From Promicromonospora panici (GTDB taxonomy: Bacteria > Actinomycetota > Actinomycetes > Actinomycetales > Cellulomonadaceae), in NCBI RefSeq assembly GCF_900608595.1, contig NZ_UWYY01000024.1:34252-98251 (forward strand): a stretch of DNA of 64,000 nt, written 5' to 3'. The notes beneath the pieces were generated by a model. The model was given only the letters and a program-made list of their open reading frames with translations. It searched no databases and was not told where the DNA came from. The stretch's first letter is position 1. Each line of letters starts with the position of its first letter. Below, one piece after another: positions 18,601-26,345 of this stretch. The position numbers and the translations under genes are program-made.

Positions 18601-18819
18601 GGGAACCGGCTGAGCGGTCGGTCGACCGGCCGGTACTGCGGACTGCGCGGCCCCCGGGTCCGTCGGTCGTACCGGGGGTCTCGGCGCCTGTTGCGGCACG
18701 CTGCCAGGGCGCGTCCTGGACAGGCGGGGAGGCGACACCGGGGCAGGTCTTGTCCCGGCGTTCTCGTCTGACGTCGGCTCGAGCGGTTCGTCACGCTCGG
18801 TCGGCTGGCCCATCGGCAC
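15676..18819 (-). CDS. VanW-domain cell-envelope protein with long Pro/Ala-rich N-terminus
   Basis: The 1047-residue protein has four parts. A low-complexity Pro/Ala/Glu cytoplasmic region covers about 1-500. One membrane helix (IALFAVLAAVLLFGIYVLVAW, in two parts) is near 501-521. Putative peptidoglycan-binding repeats of the kind preceding VanW domains lie at about 540-840, for example VAGVDVGGMTQAEAASAL. A VanW domain lies at about 840-975 with the signature GETFSLLEALAPITLENGY and VEAVGGGLSQMATT. Such proteins are anchored with the bulk outside, and their function is poorly known; a peptidoglycan role and links to glycopeptide response are suggested for the family. The C-terminal residues, SYNPDNPVVCE, end in an exposed Cys. 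It is a single gene with a 206-base upstream gap. Confidence 0.88.
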   Translation of the reverse strand: MPMGQPTERDEPLEPTSDENAGTRPAPVSPPRLSRTRPGSVPQQAPRPPVRPTDPGAAQSAVPAGRPTAQPVPRSPEKAQPVTRPEQSEAPKAPRPPVVPPARAAAPESAPRAGGADAAASAGRPSGPGAPTPPANPSAPVVPVVDAPDQVAVLQTVVEKLATPTTKAAATPRSGYTPRVFAFDRPPKWTPGSGSSGNQAARPQDTTTPGTTPALSTAGQAPHVTDPNKTPDETADAATAVSASDGATPEARSADAAAEPTAPKTAPEAAAPAKAAPESAAPRSTEPVKAPEQAEPVKAAPKPAEPANAANESAAPAKAEPIPTAAGSAAPTGSSAPTGAGAAPAAGAAATAAAAGTAAAASSAAVPAPPVAPAPPPVAPAPPSVPPRSLIPPSGAVPPPGPGTVPAPNPGQNSFLKPLTGAIQRVSRPLAGTRWAPVRPDATPLAASEQGPAGPNGPGTPGGPAGPHGPAGPNVPGGPNPADQGGFFGLAGDGAPSRGPKIALFAVLAAVLLFGIYVLVAWTQSDTVPTETTVAGVDVGGMTQAEAASALTEQLAPRVKEPIALTAGEGKAQLSPEPSGLAIDADATVAELTGFSLSPMRMWAHMFGGSEQELVLNIDDKKFDAAVAGLEDSLAVDPVDGTVAFVDGQAVKTDPKEGSRIVASETARIIKERWVNEESPFELPVEPVAPTISQQETDENFAVAQKVVSGPVTVSVGDQTPVLPTEVLAGLIRFEQRDDKLAIIVDKDATVQAIVDGTTNLLEVPDDAHFEFVGGRPTVVEGKTGTTLDAAEAAKAVRIAATSDDRETSVELVEQDPEETVQSLKKLGVKEVVSEFSTPLTNEPVRTQNLVRGAQMITGDLIKPGETFSLLEALAPITLENGYFDAGVVEDGKHVEAVGGGLSQMATTSFNAGFFAGFEDIEHHAHSYWFPRYPPGREATIYVGAKDMKFTNDTPYGAVMQSFVSGGELTVRIWSTKYYTVQESTSPKRNIVPKTTIRDSSADCEPYPGGEDGFSVTISRKVLRDGQVVKENSFNHSYNPDNPVVCE

Positions 18820-19004
18820 GCTCCGTGCAACTACCCGAGACGCGGGCTCTCCGCGTCCCCCAAGGGCGCACCGGACCTGCGGCGAATCCGCTGGACGGGA
18901 CCGCCCTGCCGGGCATCCTATCCAGCGAGAATCCTGCCGAAGGCCGCGTTCTGGGCGCCCCGAGGTGGAGGTTGTGTATCAATCCTGCCCACCATCTTGA
19001 ACCA

Positions 19005-19024
19005 GTCTGCGAAGAACCGCAGAC
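19005..19024 (-). terminator. Short hairpin after the DUF6113-like gene
   Basis: A perfect 7-base stem (19005-19011 with 19018-19024; GTCTGCG and CGCAGAC) has a 6-base loop. It lies immediately beyond the stop codon of the small membrane protein, on its transcription path. There is no T-run, which is common for high-GC actinobacterial terminators. Confidence 0.5.
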
Positions 19025-19025
19025 C

Positions 19026-19442
19026 TCATGCGGCAGGCCGATCGCGGCCCACCGGAACCTCTGTGAACCACGACGCCGGCAGGAACGCCACGACGGCCAG
19101 GACGGCGACCCCCGCGTACGACCAGACCATGCCCAGCACGCCCGCCGGGACCACGACGTCGCCGCCCGAGCCCGGTAGCGACAGGGCCTGCACCATGGCC
19201 ACCCAGCCCACACCGAATCCCAGGAGGGTTCCGTAGCCGGCCCAGGCGCGCGAGAGCACGCCCGCCGCGGCCGTCAGCGCCAGCGCGAGGACCAGCCCGA
19301 GATACCAGGACTCGTCGCCGAACCGGTGCACCACCGTACCGAGGGCGCCCATCACGACGCCGAGCAGAACCGCCAGCAAGGTGCGCACGATCGTTCGCCC
19401 GAGGGGGCGTCCGGATGAGTTCACCCAGCCATTGTCCAGCAT
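19026..19442 (-). CDS. Small four-helix membrane protein (DUF6113-like)
   Basis: 138 residues with four predicted membrane helices: TLLAVLLGVVMGALGTVV, LGLVLALALTAAAGVLS, GTLLGFGVGWVAMVQAL, and VVVPAGVLGMVWSYAGVAVL running into LAVVAFLPA. It resembles the small DUF6113 membrane proteins usually found just downstream of mshB in actinobacteria. Here mshB is nearby (20180-21391) but separated by a gene on the other strand. The function is unknown. It is divergent from the LURP-one-like gene across 40 bases. Confidence 0.72.
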   Translation of the reverse strand: MLDNGWVNSSGRPLGRTIVRTLLAVLLGVVMGALGTVVHRFGDESWYLGLVLALALTAAAGVLSRAWAGYGTLLGFGVGWVAMVQALSLPGSGGDVVVPAGVLGMVWSYAGVAVLAVVAFLPASWFTEVPVGRDRPAA

Positions 19443-19482
19443 TCACCTGGGAGGACCCTGCAGATATGGAACACTCCGGCGG

Positions 19483-20052
19483 GTGAATACGCTTCAGGCA
19501 CAGACGCAGCTCATCGTCCGACAGCGAGTCCGCTTGATGGTCAACCAGTACGAGGTGCGCGGCGCGCAGCCCGACGGTTCCGAGGGCCAGCTCTACGCGT
19601 TCGCGCAGCAGAAGCGCATGGCGTTCCGCGAGCAGGTGACGCTGTACGCCGACGAGAGCAAGCAGGAGGCGGTGCTCGGGTTCAAGGCCCGTCAGATGGT
19701 CGACCTCGGCGCCACCTACGACGTCGTCGACGCGGGCGGCACTCCCGTCGGGTCGTTCCGCAAGGACTTCGCCAGGTCGCTGCTGCGTAGCACCTGGCAC
19801 GTGGAGCAGCCCGGGCTGGGCACCGCCACCGGCGCCGAGCGCAACGCGGCGGTTGCCGTCCTCCGCCGGCTCATCGAGATCGCGTGGCTGCCCTACCACT
19901 TCGACTTCCTGATCGACGGCCGCCCCGGGTTCTCCGTGGAGAAGAAGTGGGGCCTGCGCGACCGCTACGTCGTCAACATCCACGACCCACGGCTCGACCG
20001 CCGGCTCGTGACCGCGATGGCGATCGGCCTGGACGCGCTCCAGGAGCGCTGA
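19483..20052 (+). CDS. LURP-one/YxjI-like beta-barrel protein
   Basis: 189 residues from a GTG at 19483-19485. The sequence alternates short beta-strands and resembles the LURP-one-related/YxjI fold: QLIVRQRVRLMVNQYEV at the start, LYAFAQQKRMAFREQVTLY, the repeated pattern FKARQMVDLGATYDVVD, GTPVGSFRKDFARSLLRS, then a hydrophobic C-terminal helix VTAMAIGLDALQE. Members bind membranes or phospholipids in some eukaryotic cases; the bacterial role is unknown. An ATG-less open frame continues upstream but overlaps the divergent membrane-protein gene. No clear Shine-Dalgarno sequence precedes the GTG, so initiation may be leaderless. Confidence 0.72.
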   Translation: MNTLQAQTQLIVRQRVRLMVNQYEVRGAQPDGSEGQLYAFAQQKRMAFREQVTLYADESKQEAVLGFKARQMVDLGATYDVVDAGGTPVGSFRKDFARSLLRSTWHVEQPGLGTATGAERNAAVAVLRRLIEIAWLPYHFDFLIDGRPGFSVEKKWGLRDRYVVNIHDPRLDRRLVTAMAIGLDALQER

Positions 20053-20065
20053 CCACCCCTCCGGC

Positions 20066-20191
20066 CCGCCGAGGTAGAACTGTGGCGAGGTAGAACCTTG
20101 GCGAGGTAGAAGCCTGGCGAGGTAGGACCGCAGCGCAGGCTGCCGTTCTACCTCGCCACAGTTCTACCTCGCCACAGTTCTACCTCGGCGG
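20066..20191. repeat. GAGGTAGAAC palindromic element overlapping the mshB stop
   Basis: Perfect 31-base arms, 20066-20096 and 20161-20191, each contain two words of the type GCGAGGTAGAAC. Additional forward words lie inside (GCGAGGTAGAAG, GCGAGGTAGGAC), making a tandem array of about 18-base period. It separates the convergent LURP-one-like gene (stop 20052) and mshB, and the right arm encodes the last residues and the TAG stop of mshB. It is likely a bidirectional transcript end. Confidence 0.88.
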
Positions 20192-21391
20192 GGTGACGAA
20201 GTAGGTCTCGGTCGTCAGGATCGGGGCGAGGACGCCGTTGGACAGGGCGTACCACCCGGCCAGCGCGCCCTGCGCGTTCTCCAGCGCCGTCGCATGCTGC
20301 ACCTGCGTGGCGTGTGCCCGCATCGCACGCACCACCCGCTCCAGCACGGGCCGCACGTCGACCCGCACGACCTCGTCGGCGCCGCTCACGCCGTCAGCCC
20401 GGGTGATCGGCAGCTGGTCAGGAGATCGGTAGTCCGAGGGGCCGATCTCCTGGTGTTCTGCCGACCACGCTGGCAGGCCCTCCTTCGCCAGCGGCGGGAG
20501 GGCCTCGTCCGGGTCCGCGAAAGTCAGGCCCTGGGCCGCGGCGAGCCCGCGCGCCGCGGGGTGGGCCGCGAGCGTCGCGCGCGCCTGGCGCACCTCGGCG
20601 GCCGGGGCGACGGCCTGCCACAGCTCGGCGTCGCCCCACGGCTCGTCCCGCTGCCCGACGGCGACGCCGGGCTCCCGCTCGTGCATCGCCGCGCCTACGC
20701 CGTCGCGCACCGCCGTACCCGAACCCTCGCGCACCGGCGCACCGGCGCCGCCGGGCCGCCAGGCCGGGTCCGCCGCGAGCTCCAGCGCCCGGACCGTCAC
20801 CTCGTGCGCACGCCGGTGGTCGGGATGCCCGTACCCCCCGGCGGGCTCGTACGTGGCGACGACGGCGGGCCGCCGCGCGCGGATCAACGCCGCCAGCCGC
20901 CCGGCGGACTCGTCGAGCGGCACCCGCGCGAACGCCGTCGGCGGGGAGTCCGGCGCCGGTCCGGCGACGCCGGGCGCGACCCACGCCATCCCGGAGTCCT
21001 CGTACCGCACCCCGCCCGACCTGTCAGACCCGTGGGTCACGCCGGTGACCTGCGGGTCTGACAACGGGAGGATGTCCAGGAACGAGTGCTCGATCGCGCC
21101 GTCGGACAAGCGCGCCACAGCGGCCGTCAGTTCCGTCTCCCGGTAGGCGCCCAGCGCGGGACCGTCACCTTCGAGACCGGCCCGGCCCTCCGACGTCGTA
21201 CCCGGAAGTGCGATGACCTCGCCGCGTTCTCCGCGCGTGCACGTCACGATGCAGACGGGCCATCCGGCCGCCGCCAGCGTAGCGATCAGCCCACCGGTAG
21301 AAAGCGTCTCGTCATCGGGATGCGCATGCACGGCCACCAGCCCGCCAGAACCACTGAGTGCTGAATATTCGCCCTCAGAACGGTCGTTCAT
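20180..21391 (-). CDS. mshB: MshB-type N-acetylglucosaminyl-inositol deacetylase (mycothiol)
   Basis: Zinc-dependent LmbE/PIG-L-family deacetylase that makes GlcN-Ins, the second step of mycothiol synthesis. The first metal motif is AVHAHPDDETLSTGG (20-34). The second is GGYGHPDHRRAHE. LDILPLSDP and the C-terminal HATQVQHATALE also fit the family. At 403 residues it is longer than mycobacterial MshB (about 300) because of low-complexity inserts, notably GAPVREGSGTAVRDGVGAA followed by MHEREPGVAVGQRDEP. The ATG at 21389-21391 lies in the loop of a palindromic element whose arms cover the ribosome-site region and codons 6-12, so the true start is uncertain; GTG at Val19 is an alternative. The stop lies in another palindromic element. 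Confidence 0.88.
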   Translation of the reverse strand: MNDRSEGEYSALSGSGGLVAVHAHPDDETLSTGGLIATLAAAGWPVCIVTCTRGERGEVIALPGTTSEGRAGLEGDGPALGAYRETELTAAVARLSDGAIEHSFLDILPLSDPQVTGVTHGSDRSGGVRYEDSGMAWVAPGVAGPAPDSPPTAFARVPLDESAGRLAALIRARRPAVVATYEPAGGYGHPDHRRAHEVTVRALELAADPAWRPGGAGAPVREGSGTAVRDGVGAAMHEREPGVAVGQRDEPWGDAELWQAVAPAAEVRQARATLAAHPAARGLAAAQGLTFADPDEALPPLAKEGLPAWSAEHQEIGPSDYRSPDQLPITRADGVSGADEVVRVDVRPVLERVVRAMRAHATQVQHATALENAQGALAGWYALSNGVLAPILTTETYFVTPPR

Positions 21392-21410
21392 GGGCGAAAT
21401 GCAGCACTCA
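21355..21410. repeat. TGAGTGCTG palindromic element over the mshB start
   Basis: The left arm TGAGTGCTGAATATTCGCCC is 21355-21374; the right arm GGGCGAAATGCAGCACTCA is 21392-21410. The arms pair with one mismatch and one bulge. It is the same family as the element at 60617-60673. It lies between typA (stop 21437) and mshB, whose putative ATG is in the 17-base loop. Confidence 0.85.
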
Positions 21411-21436
21411 GCGGAGGGTGTGGAATGACGGACGTG

Positions 21437-23380
21437 TCAGGAGCGCTTGGCGCGCGCCGTCGCACGGGCGCGGTCCGTGGCGTTCAGGAGCACCTTGCGG
21501 ATCCGCACGACCTCGGGGGTCACCTCGACGCACTCGTCCTCCTGCGCGAACTCCAGAGACTCCTCGAGCGTGAGCTTGCGCGGCGGGATCAGGTTCTCGA
21601 AGTTGTCGGCGGTGGAGGACCGCATGTTCGTCAGCTTCTTCTCCTTGGTGATGTTGACGTCCATGTCCTCGTTGCGGGAGTTCTCGCCGACGATCATGCC
21701 CTCGTACACCTCCTGCGTGGGGTCCACGAAGAAGGAGCCGCGCTCCTGGAGGTTGATCATGGCGAACGGCGTCACCTTGCCGGAGCGGTCGGCGACCAGC
21801 GAGCCGGTCATGCGCGACTCGATCGGGCCGTGCCACGGCTCGTAGCCCTCGGAGATCGACGCGGCGATACCGGTCCCTCGGGTGTCCGTGAGGAACTGCG
21901 TGCGGAAGCCGATGAGGCCCCGCGCCGGGACCATGAACTCCATGCGGACCCAGCCGGTGCCGTGGTTCGTCATGGTCTCCATGCGGCCCTTGCGCTGCGC
22001 GAGGAGCTGCGTGACGGAGCCCAGGTACTCCTCGGGCACGTCGATAGTCATCCGCTCCATCGGCTCGTGGACCTTGCCGTCGATCACCTTGGTGACGACC
22101 TGCGGCTTACCGACCGTCAGCTCGAAGCCCTCGCGGCGCATCTGCTCGACGAGGATCGCCAGGGCCAGCTCGCCACGGCCCTGCACCTCCCATGCGTCGG
22201 GGCGCTCGGTCGGGAGGACCTTGAGCGACACGTTACCGATGAGCTCGGCATCGAGGCGGTCCTTCACCTGACGGGCGGTGACCTTGTGGCCCTTGCCGCC
22301 CTTGCCCGCGAGCGGGGAGGTGTTGATACCGATGGTCATCGAGATCGCCGGGTCGTCCACAGTGATGAGCGGCAGCGGGCGCGGGTCGTCGATGTCGGTG
22401 AGGGTCTCGCCGATCATGATGTCCGCGATACCCGCGACGGCGACGATCTCGCCCGGGCCGGCCTTGTCGGTCGGCACGCGGTCGAGCGCCTTGGTCTCCA
22501 GCAGCTCGGTGATCTTCACGCTCTGCAGGGTGCCGTCGTGGCGCGCCCACGCGACGTTCTGCCCCTTGGACAGGGTGCCGTTGTGGATGCGCAGCAGCGC
22601 GAGACGACCGAGGAACGGCGACGCGTCGAGGTTGGTGACGTGCGCCTGCAGCGGCACGCCCTCCTCGTAGGTCGGGGCCGGGATCTTCTCGAGGATGGTC
22701 GCGAACAGCGGCTCGAGGTCCTCGTTGCCGGGCAGGCCGCCGTCGGCGGGCTGGTCCGTGGAGGCGCGGCCGGCCTTGGCCGACGCGTACACGACGGGGA
22801 CGTCGAGGATGGCGTCCAGGTCGAGGTCGTCGACCTCGTCGGACAGGTCACCGGCCAGGCCGAGCAGCAGGTCGGTGGTCTCGGCGACCACCTCGGTGAT
22901 CCGCGCGTCGGGCCGGTCGACCTTGTTCACGACGACGATGACCGGCAGCTTCGCGGCCAGGGCCTTGCGCAGCACGAAGCGCGTCTGGGGCAGCGGGCCC
23001 TCGGACGCGTCGACGAGCAGCACGACACCGTCGACCATGGACAGGCCGCGCTCGACCTCACCACCGAAGTCGGCGTGGCCAGGGGTGTCGATCACGTTGA
23101 TGGTGATGCCCTCGGGCTCACCGTTCACCGAGGCGGCGGGACCGGCGTACCGGATCGCGGTGTTCTTGGCGAGGATCGTGATGCCCTTCTCACGCTCCAG
23201 GTCGCCCGAGTCCATCACGCGGTCCTCGAGGTGCTGACGGGCGCCGAAGGAGCCGGACTGCCGGAGCATGGCGTCCACGAGCGTGGTCTTGCCATGGTCG
23301 ACGTGGGCCACGATCGCGACGTTACGCAGGTCGGATCGGGTCGCACGGGCCGAGGTCGGCGCGGTTGCAGGCACGGTCAC
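21437..23380 (-). CDS. typA: Ribosome-associated GTPase TypA/BipA
   Basis: Translational GTPase of the EF-G/LepA superfamily that assists 50S assembly and stress adaptation. G1 is VAHVDHGKTTLVD (24-36), G2 is around EREKGITILAKNT, G3 is NVIDTPGHADFGGE, and G4 is VVNKVDRPDAR. EF-G-like domains follow, and the BipA-specific C-terminal domain ends about 15 residues before a basic tail (RARATARAKRS). It has 647 residues from a GTG at 23378-23380; a longer in-frame start (to 23452) adds 24 residues without family resemblance. A 55-base gap to mshB holds a palindromic element. It is probably a single transcription unit with mshB behind it. Confidence 0.95.
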   Translation of the reverse strand: MTVPATAPTSARATRSDLRNVAIVAHVDHGKTTLVDAMLRQSGSFGARQHLEDRVMDSGDLEREKGITILAKNTAIRYAGPAASVNGEPEGITINVIDTPGHADFGGEVERGLSMVDGVVLLVDASEGPLPQTRFVLRKALAAKLPVIVVVNKVDRPDARITEVVAETTDLLLGLAGDLSDEVDDLDLDAILDVPVVYASAKAGRASTDQPADGGLPGNEDLEPLFATILEKIPAPTYEEGVPLQAHVTNLDASPFLGRLALLRIHNGTLSKGQNVAWARHDGTLQSVKITELLETKALDRVPTDKAGPGEIVAVAGIADIMIGETLTDIDDPRPLPLITVDDPAISMTIGINTSPLAGKGGKGHKVTARQVKDRLDAELIGNVSLKVLPTERPDAWEVQGRGELALAILVEQMRREGFELTVGKPQVVTKVIDGKVHEPMERMTIDVPEEYLGSVTQLLAQRKGRMETMTNHGTGWVRMEFMVPARGLIGFRTQFLTDTRGTGIAASISEGYEPWHGPIESRMTGSLVADRSGKVTPFAMINLQERGSFFVDPTQEVYEGMIVGENSRNEDMDVNITKEKKLTNMRSSTADNFENLIPPRKLTLEESLEFAQEDECVEVTPEVVRIRKVLLNATDRARATARAKRS

Positions 23381-23514
23381 GGAGCACTCATTTCCAGAAG
23401 GGAGGTCAGGGGCGCGGACTCTGGTCCGAACGGACCGGTCTCGCAGCAGCACTATCCTACCCGCGAATCGAAATCCACAGGTGTCGACCGTGTCACTGTG
23501 CGGTGAACACTCCC

Positions 23515-23624
23515 GCGCCGAAGTAGAACCAGGGCGAAGTAGAACTGCAGCGAAGCACCCGAGCTGTGGTCGCTCTGGTTCTACTTCGCTGCAGTTCTAC
23601 TTCGCCCTGGTTCTACTTCGGCGC
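23515..23624. repeat. GAAGTAGAAC palindromic element, 41-base perfect arms
   Basis: Arms 23515-23555 and 23584-23624 are exact reverse complements over 41 bases, separated by 28 bases that hold an extra inverted word (near 23578-23590). Each arm has words GCCGAAGTAGAACCAGG and GCGAAGTAGAACTGCAG. Relative to the element at 20066, the G-to-A change in GAGGTAG is mirrored in the opposite arm at every copy. It lies 11 bases past the stop of the peptide-importer ATPase gene and upstream of typA. Confidence 0.9.
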
Positions 23625-23634
23625 AGAGAGGAGG

Positions 23635-25386
23635 TCAGCCGCCGATCTCCAGGCTCGCGCCCGGGATGGCCGCCAACAGGTCCCGCGTGTACTCCTGCTG
23701 CGGGTTGTCGAACACCTCGTCGGTGCTCGCGTGCTCCACGATGCTGCCGTCCTTCATCACGGCCACGAGGTCGGCGATCTGCCGCACGACCGCGAGGTCG
23801 TGCGTGATGAACAGATAGGACAGGCCCAGCTCCGACTGCAGGTCGTTGAGCAGCGTCAGGATCTGCGCCTGGACCAGCACGTCGAGCGCGGAGACCGCCT
23901 CGTCGAGCACGAGCACCTCGGGCTTGAGCGCCAGCGCACGCGCGATGGCGATGCGCTGCCGCTGGCCGCCCGACAGCTCGTTCGGGAACCGGCGCATGGT
24001 GGCCTGTGGCAGCGACACCATGTCGAGCAGCTCGCGGACGCGCGCCTCGCGGGACTTCCGGTCGCCGACCTTGTGCAGGGCCAGCGGCTCCTCGATCGAG
24101 CGATAGACCGAGAACACCGGGTCCAGCGACCCGTACGGGTTCTGGAACACCGGCTGCACCCGGCGGCGCAGCGCGAACTGCTCCTTCCGCGACATCGTCG
24201 CGACGTCCTTGCCGTCGAACATGACGGTGCCCGACGTCGGATCGAGCAGTCCCAGCACCATGTTGGCCGCCGTGGACTTGCCGGACCCGGACTCCCCCAC
24301 CAGCGCGAGGGTGCGGCCCTTGGGCAGTGCGAAGTCGACGCTGTCCACCGCCGTGAAGTCGGTGTGCGTACCCGGCCGGGAACCACGGATGTGGAACACC
24401 TTGGTCAGGTCCTTCGCCACGACGACGTCGTCCGCCGCCTGCACGGCCTCCGGCTCGCCGGCGTGCTCGGCGAGCAGGTCGTCGGCCTCCGCACCGCGCT
24501 CGTGCGCGGACTGGATGCGGCGCGACGCCAGCGACGGGGCCGAGGCCACGAGCCGCTTGGTGTACTCGTGCTGCGGGTCCTTGAGGATCTGCGCCGCCGG
24601 ACCCGACTCCACGACCTTGCCCTTGTACATCACCACGAGGTGCTCGGCGCGCTCGGCGGCCAGACCCAGGTCGTGGGTGATGAACAGGACGGCCGTGCCG
24701 AGCTCGGCGGTGAGGCCCTCCAGGTGGTCCAGGATCTTCTTCTGGACCGTGACGTCCAGGGCCGACGTCGGCTCGTCCGCGATGAGCAGCTTCGGCCGGG
24801 AGGCCAGGCCGATCGCGATCAGGGCGCGCTGGCGCATACCGCCGGAGAACTCGTGCGGGAACTGGCGGGCGCGACGCGCGGCGTCGGGCAGACCGGCCTC
24901 GCCGAGCAGCTCGGCGACGCGCGCCGTGCGCTCCGCCTTGGAACCCTGGAAGCCGTTGGCCACCAGCGCCTCGTCGATCTGCGTGCCGATGCGCCACACC
25001 GGGTTCAGGTTCGACATCGGGTCCTGCGGCACCAGGCCGATCTCGCGGCCGCGCAGGTCCTCGACCTGCTTGCGCTTCAGGCCGACGAGCTCACGGCCAC
25101 CGAACGAGATGGACCCTCCGGTCACCTTGCCGGTGCCCGGCAGCAGGTCGATGATCGCGTGCGCCGTCGTCGACTTGCCGGAGCCCGACTCCCCCACGAT
25201 CGCCACGGACTGGCCCGGGTAGACCGTGAGGTCCACGCCGCGCACGGCGTCGACCGTGCCGGTGGCCGTGGTGAAGGAGATCTGCAGGTCGCGGATCTCC
25301 AGCAGCGGCGAGCTGTCGTCCGGCTTCTCGGCGGGCACCGGGGCATCCTCGGTGGCCCCGTCGGTGAGGGTGATCGTGGTGGTCAT
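23635..25386 (-). CDS. Peptide ABC importer, fused double ATPase (DppD-DppF type)
   Basis: One polypeptide of 583 residues carries two complete ATPase modules of the oligopeptide/dipeptide class. Module one has Walker A GESGSGKST (65-73), the signature FSGGMRQRALIAIGLA, and Walker B KLLIADEPTSALD. Module two, beginning near residue 330, has Walker A GESGSGKST (about 363-371), the signature LSGGQRQRIAIARALA, and Walker B EVLVLDEAVSALD. It energises the two permeases encoded just upstream and overlaps the DppC-like start by four bases (ATGA). It is the last gene of the transporter operon, followed by a 41-base-arm palindrome. Confidence 0.95.
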   Translation of the reverse strand: MTTTITLTDGATEDAPVPAEKPDDSSPLLEIRDLQISFTTATGTVDAVRGVDLTVYPGQSVAIVGESGSGKSTTAHAIIDLLPGTGKVTGGSISFGGRELVGLKRKQVEDLRGREIGLVPQDPMSNLNPVWRIGTQIDEALVANGFQGSKAERTARVAELLGEAGLPDAARRARQFPHEFSGGMRQRALIAIGLASRPKLLIADEPTSALDVTVQKKILDHLEGLTAELGTAVLFITHDLGLAAERAEHLVVMYKGKVVESGPAAQILKDPQHEYTKRLVASAPSLASRRIQSAHERGAEADDLLAEHAGEPEAVQAADDVVVAKDLTKVFHIRGSRPGTHTDFTAVDSVDFALPKGRTLALVGESGSGKSTAANMVLGLLDPTSGTVMFDGKDVATMSRKEQFALRRRVQPVFQNPYGSLDPVFSVYRSIEEPLALHKVGDRKSREARVRELLDMVSLPQATMRRFPNELSGGQRQRIAIARALALKPEVLVLDEAVSALDVLVQAQILTLLNDLQSELGLSYLFITHDLAVVRQIADLVAVMKDGSIVEHASTDEVFDNPQQEYTRDLLAAIPGASLEIGG

Positions 25387-26345
25387 CGCTTCCTCGCCTT
25401 CGGGTCGAGGGCGTCGCGCACGACGTCGCCCAGCATGATGAAGCCGAGCACCGTGAAGGCGAGCGCAGCGGCGGGGTAGAACATGATCTCCGGGTTCGTG
25501 CGGATCGAGGCACGCCCGTTCGACAGGTCACCGCCCCAGGAGACGGTGGACGGGTCGAGGCCGATGCCGAGGAACGTCAGCGTGGCCTCGGCCACGATGA
25601 AGGTACCCAGCGCCACGGTGGAGTACACGATGATCGGCGCCGAGGAGTTGGGTAGCACATGCCGCCACAGGATCGCGGCACGACTCATGCCGAGCGCCTT
25701 GGCCGCCGTCACGAACTCGTTGTTCTTCACGCTGAGCACGGCGCCACGCGTGATGCGGGCGATGGTGGTCCAGCCGAAGGACGCCAGTACGACCGCCACG
25801 GTCAGCGCATCGCGTGACGCCGCGATGCTCAGGATCACGATCGCAGCGAGCACGAAGGGCACCGCGAAGAAGATGTCCGTGAGGCGCGACAGGACCGTGT
25901 CGAGCCAGCCACCGTAGTACCCGGCGATGGCGCCGATGGCCGTGCCCAGCACCACCACGAACACCGTGGTGAGCACACCGACCAGCACCGACGCCTTGGC
26001 CCCGTAGAGGGTACGCGTGTAGATGTCGCAGCCATTGCGGTCCGTGCCGAAGAAATGCTCGCTCGACGGCGGGAGCAGCGAGTTCGCCAGGTCACATCCG
26101 GCACGCGGCAGCAGGGACGTAAACGCACCCGGCGCGACCGCAACCACGATCACCACCAGGATCATCAGGGCGGATACCCAGAACAGCGGGCGATGGCTCA
26201 TGTCGCGCCAGGCGTCACGCCACAGGCTCGTCGGCGCCTCGGCGGTGGAGACGGCGTCGACCACACCGACGGTGACTTCCTCGGGTGCGGCCACGTAGTG
26301 GCCCTGGCCCGGACGCGGGGTCTTGTCGTAGCGATTCTCAGGCAT
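25383..26345 (-). CDS. Peptide ABC importer permease (DppC type)
   Basis: 320-residue inner-membrane permease. A cytoplasmic N-terminus of about 50 residues precedes the first helix (LFWVSALMILVVIVVAVAPG). A large extracytoplasmic loop follows with the DppC-type motif EHFFGTDRNGCDIYTR, then the five-helix BPD_transp_1 core with the EAA-loop sequence FVTAAKALGMSRAAILWRHV, terminating near LDPKARKR. It heterodimerises with the DppB-like protein. The start overlaps the dppB-like stop by 8 bases and the stop overlaps the ATPase start by 4. Confidence 0.94.
   Translation of the reverse strand: MPENRYDKTPRPGQGHYVAAPEEVTVGVVDAVSTAEAPTSLWRDAWRDMSHRPLFWVSALMILVVIVVAVAPGAFTSLLPRAGCDLANSLLPPSSEHFFGTDRNGCDIYTRTLYGAKASVLVGVLTTVFVVVLGTAIGAIAGYYGGWLDTVLSRLTDIFFAVPFVLAAIVILSIAASRDALTVAVVLASFGWTTIARITRGAVLSVKNNEFVTAAKALGMSRAAILWRHVLPNSSAPIIVYSTVALGTFIVAEATLTFLGIGLDPSTVSWGGDLSNGRASIRTNPEIMFYPAAALAFTVLGFIMLGDVVRDALDPKARKR

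Noticed and set aside
20066..20191. Tandem 18-base words considered as a small CRISPR array
   Set aside because: The words are too short, the spacing has no unique spacers, both orientations occur, and no cas genes are near.
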